Part shown: positions 5,230 through 7,117 of the stretch, piece after piece
Numbering within the stretch: the stretch's first letter is position 1
Layout of the letters: every line of letters starts with the position of its first letter
Assembly (NCBI GenBank): GCA_900554685.1
Contig: USIG01000091.1
Location: 1 to 7,117 of the forward strand
Source: an uncultured Cryptobacterium sp.
GTDB lineage: Bacteria; Actinomycetota; Coriobacteriia; Coriobacteriales; Eggerthellaceae
Direction: 5' to 3'
Length of the DNA: 7,117 nt
Program-made: the position numbers and the translations under genes
The notes under the pieces: model-generated
What the model saw: only the letters and a program-made list of their open reading frames with translations
The model's database searches: none
What the model was told of the DNA's origin: nothing

Positions 5230-5943
5230 ATGATTGCAAATAATACTGAAACGCATGTATTGCAACATGCGTTCCGCAACATTATGAATGCGTTTGCACG
5301 TCCAGGCCTCCTCGGTGAAGTAGGGACGCTGCGCGTAGGCGGTGAAGAAGAAAACCCGCTGCCTGTTTACTTTGAAGTGGTAGTTAAAACCCTTGTTGAT
5401 CAGGCTGTTACCTTTGCTGTTTCGGGTACTCATAAAAAAGAGGCAACGCAATGGGTGGTGCTTAATACGCATTCTCACCCCTGTGAACTGGAGCAGGCCA
5501 ATTTCATCCTCGTTCCCGACATAGCTCATTCTATTGCCTGTCGTGATGCGATTTTGAAGGCGTTTGAAGGAACACTTATTGCGCCAGAAAAAGGAGCAAT
5601 GGTTGTGGTGAATTGTGGCCTGTTGGCAGGAGATGTCATTCCGGGATCAGAACACCTCAATAATTGCGAGAAGTCTTCATCCGATCAAAAGATGAGCGAT
5701 GAAAACGAGGAATCTTTCGACAAAAAGGGGTATCGAGTTACTCTGCGTGGACCTGGCATAAAGGAGACTCATACGTTTTTTGTTGATCGCAACGACTGGA
5801 TTGAGGCACGTCGCGATCGCGGCGATGAATATCCCTGCGGTATTGACCTGGTGCTTGTTGATGTGGAAGGCCACGTCGTAGGCATCCCTCGTACAACCAA
5901 GATTGTTTCGGTTGAAAAGGAGGGTGCAGCATGGGATATGTAG
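5230..5943 (+). CDS. phnH: C-P lyase core subunit PhnH with an internal insert
   Basis: PhnH is a core-complex subunit that binds PhnJ and supports formation of ribose 1-phosphonate 5-triphosphate. The start of the 237-residue product, with AFRNIMNAFARPG (14-26), matches the family N-terminus. APEKGAMVVV (118-127), LRGPGI (172-177), GIDLVLV (204-210) and IPRTT (219-223) follow in the expected order. PhnH is usually about 195-200 residues. The extra length is mainly a hydrophilic Ser/Asn/Glu/Lys-rich insert at about 138-166 (5641-5727), where E. coli PhnH has a short turn before its RLTGAGI strand. There is also a short C-terminal addition. I chose the ATG at 5230 (GGAAG at 5218-5222, 7 bases away) over the in-frame ATG at 5104, which would overlap most of the end of phnG. 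The stop overlaps the phnI start by 13 bases. Confidence 0.92.
   Translation: MIANNTETHVLQHAFRNIMNAFARPGLLGEVGTLRVGGEEENPLPVYFEVVVKTLVDQAVTFAVSGTHKKEATQWVVLNTHSHPCELEQANFILVPDIAHSIACRDAILKAFEGTLIAPEKGAMVVVNCGLLAGDVIPGSEHLNNCEKSSSDQKMSDENEESFDKKGYRVTLRGPGIKETHTFFVDRNDWIEARRDRGDEYPCGIDLVLVDVEGHVVGIPRTTKIVSVEKEGAAWDM
5917..5923 (+). promoter_or_regulatory. Strong ribosome binding site of phnI inside phnH
   Basis: AAGGAGG, a near-perfect Shine-Dalgarno sequence, ends 7 bases before the ATG at 5931. It fixes the phnI start within the last codons of phnH. Confidence 0.85.
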
Positions 5944-7103
5944 CAGTTCGTGGTGGCGGACTTGCCATTGAAGAAAGCTTGAAGCTTCTTGAATATGAGC
6001 GCGTTGCTCATGGCAATACTTCATCGGTTGAAGAAATTGAGATCACATTTCCGGGGCTAATCGAACAAGTTATGGGAGAAGCTTCCCTCTATGCCCCTCA
6101 TTTGGCTGCTTTGGCGCTGAAGCAGGCGCAAGGATCTCCTGAAGAGGCGGTGTTTTTGCTGCGCGCTTTTAGGTCTACCTTGGAGCGTCCCTATGTTTCG
6201 CGTGTTATCGACACCACTACTATGCAGGTAGAACGTCGAATTTCGGCGGCTTTTAAAGATGTACCCGGCGGACAGCTTCTTGGCGCAACACGCGACTATT
6301 CTCACCGATTGATCAATTTTGATCTGGATGATGAAACCGCCGAAGATCAAGCACAGATTCGTGAATCGTTTGAGAAGAAGGCAAAAGAGACAAGGGGTAG
6401 CGCAAGCCCAGAGGCACTTGCATCGCTCGGTTCACTTCCTAAAGTCATGGATTACCTGCGCTCAGAAGGTTTGACGGCCACCTACGAAGATGATGACACC
6501 GAGCCAGTTGATGTAACCATGGAGCCACTTACGTTTCCCGCTCCTCGTTCGGCCCGTCTTCAGACGCTTGCGCGCGGCATGACGCAAGGTGTTACCACCC
6601 TTGGCTATGCAGCTATTCGTGGATTCGGGCCTTCACATCCAACGGTTGGAGAGCTTCGTGCAGGTTCTGTCGAGATCTTGATCGACAATCCTCTTTCGCA
6701 GGATCACAACGAAGAAGATGCCTATTACCTGGGAAGCATTCCTGTTACTGAAGTTGAAAGCGTGTTCTCGGTTGATTCTGTTAAAGACAACAAGGCTCAG
6801 CTTTCCTTTGAAGTGGGCTATGGCTTAGTGATGGGCCATTTGGAAACCAAAGCCATCGCGATGAGTGTTTTGGATTTTTGCCTTAATCAGGGCGATAAAC
6901 AATATCCCACCCAAGACGAAGAATTCGTGTTGTATCACGTCGACGGGGTGGAGGCAACCGGCTTTGTGTCTCACTTAAAGCTTCCCCATTACGTTACGTT
7001 CCAATCCAAACTGTCGAGTGTTCGTTCAACTCGTGAAAGTGAAGAAAAAACCGATGTTGAAGAACCTTCCTGCTGTTTTCCTGTTGAAGAAGAAAAGGAG
7101 TGA
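5931..7103 (+). CDS. phnI: C-P lyase core subunit PhnI, nucleosidase component
   Basis: PhnI is the core subunit with purine nucleosidase activity. With PhnG, PhnH and PhnL it replaces the adenine of ATP by a phosphonate. The 390-residue product aligns along its length with E. coli PhnI (about 354): GYVAVRGGGLAIEES at the start, LAALALKQAQG (58-68), VFLLRAFR (74-81), ERRISAAFKDVPGGQLLG (101-118), a central RSARLQTLARG (206-216), GYGLVMG (297-303; the first Gly may be 296) and the highly conserved QDEEFVLYH through SHLKLPHYV (328-355). The excess length lies in a charged stretch at about 133-165 and an acidic tail (about 368-390) that contains a Cys pair and ends EEEKE. It overlaps phnH by 13 bases and ends 2 bases before the next ATG. 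Confidence 0.95.
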   Translation: MGYVAVRGGGLAIEESLKLLEYERVAHGNTSSVEEIEITFPGLIEQVMGEASLYAPHLAALALKQAQGSPEEAVFLLRAFRSTLERPYVSRVIDTTTMQVERRISAAFKDVPGGQLLGATRDYSHRLINFDLDDETAEDQAQIRESFEKKAKETRGSASPEALASLGSLPKVMDYLRSEGLTATYEDDDTEPVDVTMEPLTFPAPRSARLQTLARGMTQGVTTLGYAAIRGFGPSHPTVGELRAGSVEILIDNPLSQDHNEEDAYYLGSIPVTEVESVFSVDSVKDNKAQLSFEVGYGLVMGHLETKAIAMSVLDFCLNQGDKQYPTQDEEFVLYHVDGVEATGFVSHLKLPHYVTFQSKLSSVRSTRESEEKTDVEEPSCCFPVEEEKE

Positions 7104-7105
7104 TT

Positions 7106-7117
7106 ATGCGACAGCTG
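7106..7117 (+). CDS. phnJ: Start of the next gene, very probably phnJ (cut by window end)
   Basis: ATG at 7106 follows AAGGAG (7095-7100) at 5 bases and comes 2 bases after the phnI stop. Only Met-Arg-Gln-Leu is visible, so nothing in the protein identifies it. The call rests on the conserved order phnG-phnH-phnI-phnJ. PhnJ is the radical SAM enzyme that breaks the C-P bond. Confidence 0.7.

Overview
The window holds the first eight genes of a carbon-phosphorus (C-P) lyase operon, all on the + strand, behind a long repeat-rich non-coding leader. In order they are a phosphonate-binding lipoprotein (phnD), the ABC ATPase (phnC), two different permeases (phnE1, phnE2), and the C-P lyase core genes phnG, phnH and phnI. 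The first four codons of what is very probably phnJ end the window. Base composition is moderate. The binding protein has a lipoprotein signal, as expected in a Gram-positive cell. My guess is an anaerobic actinobacterium of the Coriobacteriia type, but this rests on general protein character and is low confidence.

Layout: 1-19 may be the tail of a terminator for a gene outside the window. Positions 51-607 hold no convincing gene. They carry several families of short degenerate repeats: a 26-bp pair, a 31-bp tandem array, dispersed copies of a TGCCACATTTTGTG motif including one inverted copy, and a 35-bp triplicate. Positions 608-840 show no gene and no clear structure. Positions 846-940 are the likely promoter and 5' leader of the operon, with a perfect 7-bp inverted repeat nested inside a 9-bp stem that would cover the phnD ribosome binding site.

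Genes are packed tightly. phnC/phnE1 and phnE1/phnE2 overlap by ATGA, phnH/phnI overlap by 13 bases, and phnG/phnH and phnI/phnJ are separated by 2 bases. The only internal gaps are phnD-phnC (92 bases, with a perfect 9-bp GC-rich hairpin) and phnE2-phnG (27 bases). This fits one transcript, with the hairpin possibly setting the binding protein apart from the rest.

Together the genes describe uptake of phosphonate (PhnD captures, PhnE1/PhnE2 form the channel, PhnC powers it). The core complex PhnGHI(J) then couples the phosphonate to the ribose of ATP and cleaves the C-P bond by radical SAM chemistry to release phosphate. phnK, phnL and phnM are expected downstream. No new enzyme system is evident. 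The least explained parts are the repeat cluster, the leader hairpins, and the lineage-specific insert or tails in PhnH, PhnC and PhnI.
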